A stretch of 64,000 nt of DNA from an uncultured Clostridia bacterium (GTDB lineage Bacteria; Bacillota; Clostridia; TANB77; CAG-465), in the NCBI GenBank assembly GCA_934162655.1, contig CAKPJL010000002.1, positions 1 through 64,000 of the forward strand. Reading direction: 5' to 3'. Shown here piece after piece: positions 44,571-51,133 of this stretch (position 1 is its first letter; each line of letters opens with the position of its first letter). Position numbers and translations under genes: made by a program. A model generated the notes under the pieces. It made no database searches. It was given only the letters and a program-made list of their open reading frames with translations, and was not told where the DNA came from.

Positions 44571-44613
44571 AATGCAAAAGTAAGTAATAACTAATTCTTA
44601 CTTTGCATTTTTT
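44571..44613 (+). terminator. Intrinsic terminator after clpX
   Basis: AATGCAAAAGTAAG pairs with CTTACTTTGCATT (one bulged A) across a 12-base loop, followed by a T run. Confidence 0.8.
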
Positions 44614-44614
44614 A

Positions 44615-44643
44615 TTTACTTTTTTTGAATTTCATGCTATACT
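44615..44643 (+). promoter_or_regulatory. Promoter of yigZ-dut
   Basis: TTTACT (44615-44620), 17 bases, TATACT (44638-44643) preceded by TGC (extended -10). Confidence 0.6.
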
Positions 44644-44672
44644 TTATTTGATTGGTATAAATAGGAGTAAAA

Positions 44673-45293
44673 ATGACATTTTATGGTTTAAGAAATGAAA
44701 ATAAATTGTTTAAGTCAAAACAAGGAGAAATATCAAACTTTACATATGAGGAGAAAAAATCAAAATTTATATGTTACATTTTTTCTATAAAAAGTAAAGA
44801 GGAAGCTGTAATAAGAGTTAATGAAATAAGAAAAACTAATTTTGGAGCTAGGCATGTAGTTTATTTATATAGAGTAAAAGCAAATGAAAATGAAGAGTTA
44901 AAATTTAGTGACGATGGTGAACCTCAGGGTACAGGTACTAAGTCAATTTTAGAAATGGTAAAAAAGGAATGTATCACTAATATATGTGTAGTAATTGTAA
45001 GATATTTTGGTGGAGTATTGCTTGGAACAGGCCCACTTACAAGAGCATATCTTAATTCATTTAAGGGGGCATACGATTTACTTAAAAAAGAAGAAATAAT
45101 TGAGTATAAAACTGTTGCAATTATTATTAGTTATGATAGGTTAAGAGGCTTTGAACACAAGATAAATAACTATATAAAAACAAAAGATGTTATAGTATTA
45201 GATAAAATATATGGGGACTTTGTAAAATTAGAGTTAAATGTTTCCATAGATAAATTTGATCAAATAATGAAAGTATTGGAGGAATTTATATGA
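44673..45293 (+). CDS. YigZ/IMPACT family protein
   Basis: This 206-residue protein has the UPF0029/IMPACT signature: KKSKFICYI near residue 28, ARHVVYLYR near 59, DDGEPQGTGTKSILE near 80 and VVIVRYFGGVLLGTGPLTRAY near 108-128. A ferredoxin-like DUF1949-type C-domain follows. The family is conserved from bacteria to humans; the eukaryotic member binds GCN1, and the bacterial role is unknown. AGGAG precedes the start. The stop TGA overlaps the dut ATG (ATGA), so the two are translationally coupled. Confidence 0.9.
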   Translation: MTFYGLRNENKLFKSKQGEISNFTYEEKKSKFICYIFSIKSKEEAVIRVNEIRKTNFGARHVVYLYRVKANENEELKFSDDGEPQGTGTKSILEMVKKECITNICVVIVRYFGGVLLGTGPLTRAYLNSFKGAYDLLKKEEIIEYKTVAIIISYDRLRGFEHKINNYIKTKDVIVLDKIYGDFVKLELNVSIDKFDQIMKVLEEFI

Positions 45294-45739
45294 ATGAAAT
45301 CAAAATTAAGCTAAAAAAATTAAATAAAAATGCAAAAATTCCAACACATGGTTCTGAACAAGCAGCAGGATATGATTTGTATGCATGTCTTGAAAGCGAT
45401 AAGCTAATAGTTCCACCTCATGGAACTGTTAAAGTTCCAACAGGCATTAGTATGGAATTACCACAAAATACTTTTGGAGCTATTTTTGCTAGAAGTGGTA
45501 TTGCATTAAAGAAATATTTAAGACCAGCTAATTGTGTAGCAGTTATTGACTCTGATTATAGAGGGGAATATATTGTAATTTTGCACAATGATAGTAATAC
45601 TCCACAGGAAATAGAAAACTTTGAGAGAATAGCCCAACTTGTAATAATGCCATATATTCCAATTAATTTTTGCGAAGTGGAAGAACTTTCTAAAACTGAG
45701 CGTGGTGAAAGTAGATTTGGATCTACTGGAAATAAATAG
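45290..45739 (+). CDS. dut: dUTP diphosphatase
   Basis: The 149-residue trimeric dUTPase hydrolyses dUTP to dUMP and pyrophosphate. The five motifs are visible: AAGYDLYA near residue 26, ARSGIALKK near 66 (motif II), GVIDSDYRGE-type segment near 87 (here AVIDSDYRGEY), ERIAQLVI near 111 and the C-terminal RGESRFGSTG arm. The length is normal. GGAGG lies within the end of yigZ. Coupling to yigZ is seen in other Firmicutes only occasionally. The next gene is under SOS-type control. Confidence 0.96.
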   Translation: MNEIKIKLKKLNKNAKIPTHGSEQAAGYDLYACLESDKLIVPPHGTVKVPTGISMELPQNTFGAIFARSGIALKKYLRPANCVAVIDSDYRGEYIVILHNDSNTPQEIENFERIAQLVIMPYIPINFCEVEELSKTERGESRFGSTGNK

Positions 45740-45784
45740 CCACTTTAAAAAAAGAACATTTTTTCACTTTTTTTCATAAGCCTA

Positions 45785-45835
45785 TTGACAAACACTTGTT
45801 CTAATTGTATAATATAAGTATAAGAACGAATGTTT
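45785..45835 (+). promoter_or_regulatory. Consensus promoter with two LexA-type boxes
   Basis: A perfect TTGACA (45785-45790), 17 bases, TATAAT (45808-45813). Box 1 (45790-45801) reads AAACACTTGTTC, which is GAAC-N4-GTTT on the reverse strand, and sits between -35 and -10. Box 2 (45824-45835) is GAACGAATGTTT, just after the start of transcription. This is the layout expected for LexA repression. Confidence 0.8.
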
Positions 45836-45848
45836 TAGAGGTGATTTT

Positions 45849-46160
45849 ATGAAAAAATTATATAACAAAAAAAATATAAAAAAAAGTAAGCCAAAAGTTA
45901 GATATGTATTTATTCTACTTTTAATTATATCTATATTTGGAATTTTAAATGCAACAGTATTTGCAAAAGAAAATAATATTACTACTTTTTATACAGTAGA
46001 AGCTAATGATACATTGTGGGATATTGCTAAATATATTTGTAATAATTCAAATAAGAAAAATATAAATATTCAAAAAACTGTATGTGAGATAAAGAAAATA
46101 AATAATATGACATCTAGTAATATATACGAAGGTCAAGAAATAATGCTACCTATATATTAA
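45849..46160 (+). CDS. LysM-domain membrane protein, YneA-like SOS cell-division suppressor
   Basis: The 103-residue protein has a basic N-terminus, one hydrophobic helix (residues ~19-38, VFILLLIISIFGILNATVFA) and a LysM domain (TFYTVEANDTLWDIAKYIC ... NIYEGQEIMLPIY). This matches YneA, the SOS-induced division inhibitor of Bacillus, in size and plan. The promoter is a perfect sigma-A type with two LexA-like boxes, which strongly supports the call. LysM should bind peptidoglycan outside the membrane. GAGGTG precedes the start. No lexA gene is adjacent, unlike the usual yneA-lexA pair; the neighbour is a recombinase gene broken by a frameshift. Confidence 0.85.
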   Translation: MKKLYNKKNIKKSKPKVRYVFILLLIISIFGILNATVFAKENNITTFYTVEANDTLWDIAKYICNNSNKKNINIQKTVCEIKKINNMTSSNIYEGQEIMLPIY

Positions 46161-46178
46161 TATATATTTACACATAAA

Positions 46179-46204
46179 AATACTGACAATTATTTGTCAG
46201 TATT
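46179..46204. terminator. Bidirectional terminator between the LysM gene and the recombinase
   Basis: An 11-bp stem AATACTGACAA (46179-46189) / TTGTCAGTATT (46194-46204) with a 4-base loop and A/T runs outside. Confidence 0.8.
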
Positions 46205-46208
46205 AATT

Positions 46209-47178
46209 TTATATATTATTTAAAGGATTATTATTTAGGGCGTCTTTTACTTCATCGTTGTCTATATGGGTATATATTTCAGTTGTTGATATACTTTCAT
46301 GCCCTAAAATTTGCTGCAATGCTCTTATATCAACATTGCCATATTTGTGCATTAAAGTGGCAGCAGTATGTCTTAGCTTATGCGGAGAGTATTTTTTTTC
46401 ATCTAGGCCAGCTAGGCAAATATATTTCTTTACCATAATTTCAACAGTTCTTCTGCCAATTCTAGTACCTCTCTCGCTTAAAAATAAAGCATCACGGTCC
46501 TTAATATTATTTAACTTAATGCGTTCACTTAGATAATCTTGATATGCAGTCATACAAGCATTATTTAGGTATACAAAACGCTCTTTATCTCCTTTGCCTA
46601 TAACAGTTAATGTATTTGATCTAATATCTTTTATGTTTATATTTACAAGTTCTGATAATCTTAGACCACAATTAAGAAATAATGTTATTATACAAAAATC
46701 TCTTTTTTGAAATTTTCCTTCAATAGAGTGGAGGAGTGCTACACTTTCATCAAGGGTTAAGTATTTAGGTAATCTTTTTGGAAGCTTTGGAGTCTCAAGT
46801 TCTACCGTTGGATTTTTATCTAAAACTTTTTGTTTAAATGTCAAATAATTAAATAAAGCTTTAAGTGAAGAAACTTTTCTAGATCTGGTTGTTGCCTTGT
46901 CAGAACGCCCGTTCTGAAAGAAAAGTTAAATATTCATAAAGATCATTTAATTCAATTTGTTTAACAAAGTCTATATTAAGATCAGTAATTTGTGTATTTG
47001 TAATTAATTCATCATTTATATTTTTTGTTTTAACATTAATAGCTTTATATAGTTTTAAAAATTTAAAAGCATCTCTTAAATCATAATAATATTCATTAAC
47101 GGTGCTTTTAGATCTATTTTTAATACTGATCATATATTGTAAGAATTCTTTTATAAATATTGGTACATCATCATACAT
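46209..47178 (-). pseudogene. XerC/XerD-like tyrosine recombinase split by a single frameshift
   Basis: The N-terminal core-binding part is encoded by 47178-46900 (IFIKEFLQYMISIKNRSKSTVNEYYYDLRD) and ends early at TGA. The catalytic part continues in another frame from about 46905 to 46209 (RSDKATTRSRKVSSLKALFNYLT, then LNCGLRLSELVNI, GKGDKERF, HKLRHTAATLM, LGHESISTTEIYTHI). All catalytic residues (R, K, H-x-x-R, H, Y) are present. One base too many in a GGG at 46908-46910, reverse strand, accounts for the shift; total length would be ~322 residues, normal for XerC/D. The break lies in the loop of a perfect palindrome (46900-46917). GGAGTGA precedes the start. A sequencing error, true inactivation or programmed frameshift are all possible. 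Confidence 0.8.
46900..46917. repeat. Perfect palindrome TCAGAAC-GCCC-GTTCTGA at the recombinase frameshift
   Basis: A 7-bp perfect inverted repeat with a 4-base GC-rich centre. It contains GAAC-N4-GTTC, the LexA-box core, inside the recombinase coding region exactly where the frame breaks. Confidence 0.75.
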
Positions 47179-47615
47179 ATTAAAATCACTCCAAAAAACG
47201 AGGCTCTAAAATCGATTTTAAGGCATTTTTAATTTTAAGGTGGTATAGTTACATGTCATGAATTTAAATTGATATGAAATATTTTTAATTAATTTTAAAA
47301 ATTCTAATGTATTATAAAATTATTAAATCTAAATACATAAAAAATTAGTTATGATTAAATATAATAAATTAATATTAATGTAAATATATTTCAAAACCTT
47401 AAAATAGATAATAGCTTTATACAAAGTATAATATCATATATATATAAATTAGTCAATAATTTCTCGCCCTATTTTCACAAAATTTATATTTTGCGAAATC
47501 ACACATAATAATAAAAATGTGTTTTTACTACACTATATCGAATTTATATTTAAAAATAAGTTTAATATGTTTCTAATTTAAAATAAGTTTAATATAAGCT
47601 TAATTTAAAATTATA
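47179..47615. other. AT-rich non-coding stretch
   Basis: No coding region is supported. Visible structure: a palindrome AAAATCGATTTT near 47208-47219; an imperfect inverted repeat TTCACAAAAT/ATTTTGCGAA (47474-47483, 47488-47497); and a short direct repeat AAATAAGTTTAATAT at 47554-47568 and 47581-47595. There are no iterons, DnaA-box clusters or CRISPR repeats. Confidence 0.6.
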
Positions 47616-47966
47616 TTACACTATTTTGTTTATTTTGTCAATAAAAAAATCAAAAAAATTAATTTTTCTATTATATTTTTTATTTTTGAAAAATTTTAAG
47701 TCTTTATTACATTCACATAAAAATCTTTTCTGACCAACAAAAAATATGTCGTTATTTAAATTGTATAATTCTTTGTTTGCTTTTGTAGATATTCTTCTAT
47801 GCAACAATTTCAAGTCTTCAAAACATTCAATATAATTATTAAAATTAAAATAAAGTTCTAGCTCTCTCTTCTGCTCTATACTTGGATGATAATCTAATTT
47901 TAACATAGTATAATTTATACAATTTAAAATAAGTATTATATCTTTTTCGTATAAATAAAAATCCAA
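47616..47966 (-). CDS. Unrecognised 116-residue AT-rich orphan
   Basis: I do not recognise this protein (MDFYLYEKDIILILNCINYTM...). It appears helical in the first 75 residues and strongly basic at the C-terminus (FFKNKKYNRKINFFDFF); it has three Cys and no signal peptide. The start is TTG at 47966 with AAAGGAG eight bases away, and a perfect TTGACA-17-TATAAT promoter sits upstream. A decayed second copy exists at 48953-49130, so it belongs to a duplicated local family. Codon use is extremely A/T-rich. A mobile or defence-related origin is possible but not shown. Confidence 0.65.
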   Translation of the reverse strand: MDFYLYEKDIILILNCINYTMLKLDYHPSIEQKRELELYFNFNNYIECFEDLKLLHRRISTKANKELYNLNNDIFFVGQKRFLCECNKDLKFFKNKKYNRKINFFDFFIDKINKIV

Positions 47967-47996
47967 TTTAATAACTCCTTTCTTTTTTATGTAAAC

Positions 47997-48025
47997 ATTA
48001 TAGCATAAATTAAATTTTATGTCAA
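47997..48025 (-). promoter_or_regulatory. Perfect consensus promoter of the 116-residue orphan
   Basis: Reverse strand TTGACA (48025-48020), 17 bases, TATAAT (48002-47997) preceded by TGC. Full match to the sigma-A consensus including the extended -10. Confidence 0.85.
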
Positions 48026-48083
48026 TTAAATTGTGCTATATATAAGCCCAATATGGATAAATATACCATATTAGGCCAAAAAT

Positions 48084-48166
48084 ATTATAATTTAAAAATA
48101 AAATTCATGTCAAGGTTAAACTTTACGCTACGCGACCTTGACATTATTTTATTTTTATCGTAAAAT
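48084..48166. promoter_or_regulatory. Divergent promoter pair with mirrored -35 boxes in an inverted repeat
   Basis: Forward: TTGACA (48138-48143), 17 bases, TAAAAT (48161-48166), for the DUF2726 gene. Reverse: TTGACA (48113-48108), 18 bases, TATAAT (48089-48084). Both -35 boxes lie in a 10-bp inverted repeat ATGTCAAGGT (48107-48116) / ACCTTGACAT (48135-48144) with an 18-base centre rich in CG (ACGCTACGCG). Confidence 0.75.
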
Positions 48167-48186
48167 CTAGTTTGGGAGTGAGAAAA

Positions 48187-48624
48187 ATGAAAGTTTTAAT
48201 TATAATTTTGATAATTATAATACTATTAAAATTGTTAAAAGACTATATGTATAAAAATAATAATAATATAGATAATTGTATAGATAATAAATTTAAAGGT
48301 AAAATAAAAAATTCACCACTAACAGAAAACGAAAAATATTTTTATAATAAGTTAAAAGAGATAACTGATAAATACAATCTTGTAATATTTCCTAAATTAA
48401 GATTAGCTGATATTTTTGAAACAAATAATATATCTGACTTTAATAGAATAAAAGCAAAACATATAGATTTTACAATTTGTAATAAAGATTTAAACTTTTT
48501 AATATTTATAGAATTAGATGATAAGACTCACGAGTATAAGAAAAATAAAATTAACGATGAAAAAAAGAATTTTATATTTGATAGTCTTAATACAAATTTA
48601 GTAAGAATTAAAAATAATAATTAA
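48187..48624 (+). CDS. Membrane-anchored DUF2726 (restriction-endonuclease-like fold) protein
   Basis: This 145-residue protein has an N-terminal hydrophobic helix (residues ~3-16, VLIIILIIIILLKLL). A DUF2726-type domain follows: LTENEKYFYNKLKEI, VIFPKLRLADIFE, KHIDFTICN, FIELDDKTHEYKKNKINDEKKN and a final LNTNLVRI. The D...E-x-D-x-x-x-H arrangement (HIDF, IELDDKTH) is what is expected of PD-(D/E)XK-like nuclease folds. Family members are found near mobile elements and as fusions to helicases; activity is unproven. The ATG at 48187 is preferred because GGGAGTGA precedes it. A strong promoter with an inverted repeat drives it. Confidence 0.75.
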   Translation: MKVLIIILIIIILLKLLKDYMYKNNNNIDNCIDNKFKGKIKNSPLTENEKYFYNKLKEITDKYNLVIFPKLRLADIFETNNISDFNRIKAKHIDFTICNKDLNFLIFIELDDKTHEYKKNKINDEKKNFIFDSLNTNLVRIKNNN

Positions 48625-48648
48625 AATGAAAAATTAGTTGAAATATAA

Positions 48649-48688
48649 AAACAAATCAGCACTTTATTATAAAAGTGCTTATTTGTTT
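48649..48688. terminator. Bidirectional terminator between DUF2726 gene and the 88-residue orphan
   Basis: Two 8-bp stem parts (AAACAAAT/ATTTGTTT and AGCACTTT/AAAGTGCT) are separated by one mismatch, with a 6-base loop and A/T runs on both sides. Confidence 0.8.
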
Positions 48689-48945
48689 AAAAAATCTTCA
48701 TAGTATTCCCCATCTTTCAAATTTTTGTAAATTCTTTCTCTCTTTTTTTTAAAAAATAATAATTTATTAATAAAGTTTTTAGCATTATATAATAATTTCT
48801 TAAATATAATAAATAGTTTATTTATATTAAATAAACCATCTTTTTTATTAATATCCACTTCCCATTTTTCAAATTCTTTTTTTTGAAGTTGTTTCCTAGA
48901 AAAAGAATTGTAAAATTTCCAAACCCTATAAACAAATTTAATCAA
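48679..48945 (-). CDS. Possible 88-residue basic orphan
   Basis: I do not recognise this protein (MIKFVYRVWKFYNSFS...). It is very Lys/Phe/Asn-rich, with Trp near residues 9 and 28 and a basic helix KLLFFKKKRERIYKNL. The only start is TTG at 48945, without a good Shine-Dalgarno. A TTGACA (48983-48978, reverse) with TAATAT 17 bases on would put the transcript start within a few bases of it. It lies just downstream of the decayed orphan copy. The bidirectional terminator at its end favours real transcription. Confidence is limited. Confidence 0.4.
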   Translation of the reverse strand: MIKFVYRVWKFYNSFSRKQLQKKEFEKWEVDINKKDGLFNINKLFIIFKKLLYNAKNFINKLLFFKKKRERIYKNLKDGEYYEDFLNK

Positions 48946-48952
48946 CTTATAA

Positions 48953-49130
48953 CTATATTACACTATATTACTTCTTTTGTCAACAAATTTTTTATTTTGA
49001 AAAAGATTAAAATATTTATTGTTTTCACCTATAAAAAATACTTCATCTTTTAAATCATATAGCTTTTTTTGCTTTTGTAGATATTATTCTATGCAACAAT
49101 TACAAGTATTCAAAACATTCTTATTATACC
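48953..49130 (-). pseudogene. Decayed second copy of the 116-residue orphan
   Basis: Reverse-strand sequence here matches the middle and 3' part of the gene at 47616-47966. The stretch from GCTTTTGTAGATATT to CAAAACATTC at about 49070-49120 is almost identical to 47777-47827. The 3' flank TATATTACACTAT is also shared. Translated, it gives E-C-F-E-x-L then TAA, with later TGA and TAG stops and frame changes, so it is not functional. It shows that this orphan family was duplicated here and one copy decayed. Confidence 0.75.
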
Positions 49131-49151
49131 AACATTATTTCAAAGTTCAAA

Positions 49152-49185
49152 ATAAAAAAAGAGCACCTTATATTTCTATAAGGTG
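49152..49185 (-). terminator. Terminator of the nuclease-fold gene
   Basis: Reverse-strand stem CACCTTAT/ATAAGGTG (49164-49171 with 49178-49185) with a 6-base loop is followed by CTCTTTTTTT. Confidence 0.85.
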
Positions 49186-49240
49186 ATCAATAAGAGGTTG
49201 ATATATGAAAACTAAGGTTTTCCCTAGTTCGGCATGCTTT

Positions 49241-49906
49241 TTAATTTTCCCAAATTCCAACTTTATTTGTTTTAGCTGTCTTTTGAGCTTCTACAAGTTT
49301 TGAAAGTAGGCTTGTATTAGTTTTTTCGATTTTTACAATTGCAAGACCGTTTTTTAATAAAGTTTCATTATATGAAATATCATCATCTAAGTAAACATAT
49401 CCATAAACTTGTCCGCCTTTAACTCTTAATTTATCAAAAGCTAATCTTACTTGCTTACCTTCTAAATTTTCTTTTATTGTTTCGTTAATATTTGCTGGTG
49501 ATCTAGAATAATCTATACCTATAAGGTTTATTTCATAATATCTAGAGCCTAGAAATACTACTATTGAATTGTTATCAGTTACAGATTCTACTTTACAAGG
49601 ATCAGTTTTTCCTAAAATATCTAGATTTTTTAGAGTAGCAGTTAGACCGCGTGATATCTCTATATCAATTTTATCTAGTCCTTCTTCTTGTTCTTGATCT
49701 ATATTTTGTAAACTATCGTTTTCAATTGTAGTAATATTTTCTTCTACTTTATTTTCAGCAGATATTACTTCATTTGGTTTGGAGCTTTTCAAAGTAGAAC
49801 AATATATGCATACTCCACTAACGATTAGAGCTACTGATAATACAGCAATCCCTATTTTAGGACCATATTGTCTAATATAGAAATCAGATTTACTATCATA
49901 ATACAT
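49241..49906 (-). CDS. Membrane-anchored SNase-fold protein lacking catalytic residues
   Basis: The 221-residue protein has one N-terminal membrane helix (residues ~17-37), an acidic linker (to ~85) and a staphylococcal nuclease-like beta-barrel domain (~100-221: YYEINLIGIDYSRSPAN, VRLAFDKLRVKGGQVYGYVYLDD, LLKNGLAIV, AKTNKVGIWEN). The fold pattern and final GIW are typical. The catalytic positions are changed: D-G-D-T reads D-N-N-S, the Arg before LIGID is Asn, the T-P-E Glu is Arg, and the second Arg is Gln. It should therefore bind rather than cut nucleic acid or a peptide (inference). AGGTAAA is its binding site and a TTGACT-17-TATAAT promoter lies upstream. Confidence 0.78.
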   Translation of the reverse strand: MYYDSKSDFYIRQYGPKIGIAVLSVALIVSGVCIYCSTLKSSKPNEVISAENKVEENITTIENDSLQNIDQEQEEGLDKIDIEISRGLTATLKNLDILGKTDPCKVESVTDNNSIVVFLGSRYYEINLIGIDYSRSPANINETIKENLEGKQVRLAFDKLRVKGGQVYGYVYLDDDISYNETLLKNGLAIVKIEKTNTSLLSKLVEAQKTAKTNKVGIWEN

Positions 49907-49938
49907 ATTTTACCTCCACATGAACAACTCACAAATTT

Positions 49939-49967
49939 ATTATAGCATTATTTTTATGTAAAGTCAA
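49939..49967 (-). promoter_or_regulatory. Promoter of the SNase-fold gene
   Basis: Reverse strand TTGACT (49967-49962), 17 bases, TATAAT (49944-49939) preceded by TGC. Confidence 0.8.
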
Positions 49968-49984
49968 TAGAAGAATGTAAAAAA

Positions 49985-50019
49985 ATTAAAAAATGTTTAC
50001 AAAATTATGTAAACATTTT
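49985..50019 (-). terminator. Terminator of yebC
   Basis: Stem AAAATGTTTAC (49990-50000) / GTAAACATTTT (50009-50019) with an 8-base loop; T run follows on the reverse strand. Confidence 0.85.
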
Positions 50020-50029
50020 CTATTATATA

Positions 50030-50755
50030 TTAAATATCTGCATTATGCCAAACATTTTGAACATCTTCATTATCCTCAAGTTTGTCTAAGAAATTTTGAA
50101 CCTTCTCCTCTTCCTCTTCGCTTAGCTCTTTTTTTAGATTTGCTATTTGTCTTACATCTGCCTCTACTAGACTAAGTCCTTTTGATTCTAAAACATCTTT
50201 TACGGCTGAGAAATTCTCAGGAGATGTAAATATTTCAAAATACTCGTCATCTGACACAAAGTCTTCTGCACCAGCATCTAACACTTCAAGCATTAAATCG
50301 TCTTCTGAAATGTTATCTGAACGCTCAATTAAAATATATCCTTTTTTATTGAACATATATGATACAGAACCTGTTTGCCCTAAATTTCCACCAGATTTAC
50401 TAAAAATGCATCTTATATCTGCTGCTGCCCTATTTCTGTTATCTGTCATAGCTTCTACTATAACAGCAATACCACATGGTCCAAAACCTTCATATGTTAT
50501 CTCCTCATAATTTGCTGTATTAGAATCCCCCAATGCTTTTTGAATACATCTATTAATATTATCATTTGGCATGTTGTTTGCTTTAGCTTTTGATATTACA
50601 TCTTTTAATTTTGAATTAACATTTGGATCTCCACTGCCACCCATTTTAACTGCAACAGTTAACTCCTTTCCTATTTTTGTAAATATTGCACCTTTTTTTG
50701 CATCAGTTGCCTCTTTTTTTCTTTTTATATTTGCCCATTTACTATGTCCTGACAT
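50030..50755 (-). CDS. yebC: YebC/PmpR family protein
   Basis: This 241-residue protein starts MSGHSKWANIKRKKEATDAKKG, the invariant YebC opening, followed by TKIGKELTVAVKMGG and the three-domain fold with YEGFGPCGIAVIVEAMTDNRNR near 86 and FSKSGGNLGQTGSVSYMF near 115-132. The family has been described as transcription regulators and, more recently, as factors that relieve ribosome stalling at proline-rich stretches. The length is standard. AAGGAGGA precedes the start. An extended -10 (TGATATAAT) lies upstream on the reverse strand. Confidence 0.96.
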   Translation of the reverse strand: MSGHSKWANIKRKKEATDAKKGAIFTKIGKELTVAVKMGGSGDPNVNSKLKDVISKAKANNMPNDNINRCIQKALGDSNTANYEEITYEGFGPCGIAVIVEAMTDNRNRAAADIRCIFSKSGGNLGQTGSVSYMFNKKGYILIERSDNISEDDLMLEVLDAGAEDFVSDDEYFEIFTSPENFSAVKDVLESKGLSLVEADVRQIANLKKELSEEEEEKVQNFLDKLEDNEDVQNVWHNADI

Positions 50756-50840
50756 AAAAATCCTCCTTAAATAATTTTTAATATTATATCATAATTTATT
50801 ATTTTTGTGTAGTATATTTAGTAAATTTAATTATTATTAA

Positions 50841-50871
50841 TAAAAAAAGGAAGATATATTTATCTTCCTTA
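50841..50871 (-). terminator. Terminator of the 50-residue membrane peptide gene
   Basis: Stem AAGGAAGATA (50847-50856) / TATCTTCCTT (50861-50870) with a 4-base loop and a T run on the reverse strand. Confidence 0.85.
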
Positions 50872-50886
50872 ATTTTTTTCTGCTTT

Positions 50887-51039
50887 TTATTTCTCTAAAA
50901 CATCGAGTTCCTCTTCATCCAGTTCAGGTATCTCATCAAGTGCTTTGTAGCATTTAATTTCCTGAATTATTCTTAAAACATTTGCTACTATTCCTGTGAT
51001 GAGAAGTGCATAGGAAAGAATTTTAAAGCAGTTTTTCAT
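50887..51039 (-). CDS. Small membrane protein of 50 residues
   Basis: A 50-codon gene starts MKNCFKILSYALLITG and ends DEEELDVLEK. It has one hydrophobic helix at residues ~5-24 and a strongly acidic tail (LDEIPELDEEELDVLE), so it probably sits in the membrane with the tail in the cytoplasm. It has AAGGAGA upstream, a TTGACA-16-TATAAT promoter and a clear terminator, so it is a full transcription unit. Codons (CTC, ATC, TCC, CTG) are richer in G/C than in neighbouring genes, similar to the orphan at 2629. I do not recognise the family; the function is unknown. Confidence 0.7.
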   Translation of the reverse strand: MKNCFKILSYALLITGIVANVLRIIQEIKCYKALDEIPELDEEELDVLEK

Positions 51040-51095
51040 TTTTTTTAGTTCTCCTTATACATTAGTATTTAGTTTTTTAACAAAACTATATTAAC

Positions 51096-51123
51096 ATTAT
51101 AGCACTTTTTTTTAAAATGTCAA
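51096..51123 (-). promoter_or_regulatory. Promoter of the 50-residue membrane peptide gene
   Basis: Reverse strand TTGACA (51123-51118), 16 bases, TATAAT (51101-51096) preceded by TGC. It lies just beyond the transglycosylase stop codon. Confidence 0.8.
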
Positions 51124-51133
51124 ATTATGCAAA

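Noticed and set aside
47549..47595. Tandem repeat or CRISPR-like array
   Set aside because: Only two copies of a 15-base AT-rich unit, with no spacer structure and no cas genes.
46209..49240. Integrated prophage or IS element
   Set aside because: Apart from the broken recombinase there is no terminase, capsid, transposase or terminal repeat; the recombinase looks like a XerC/D type rather than a phage integrase.
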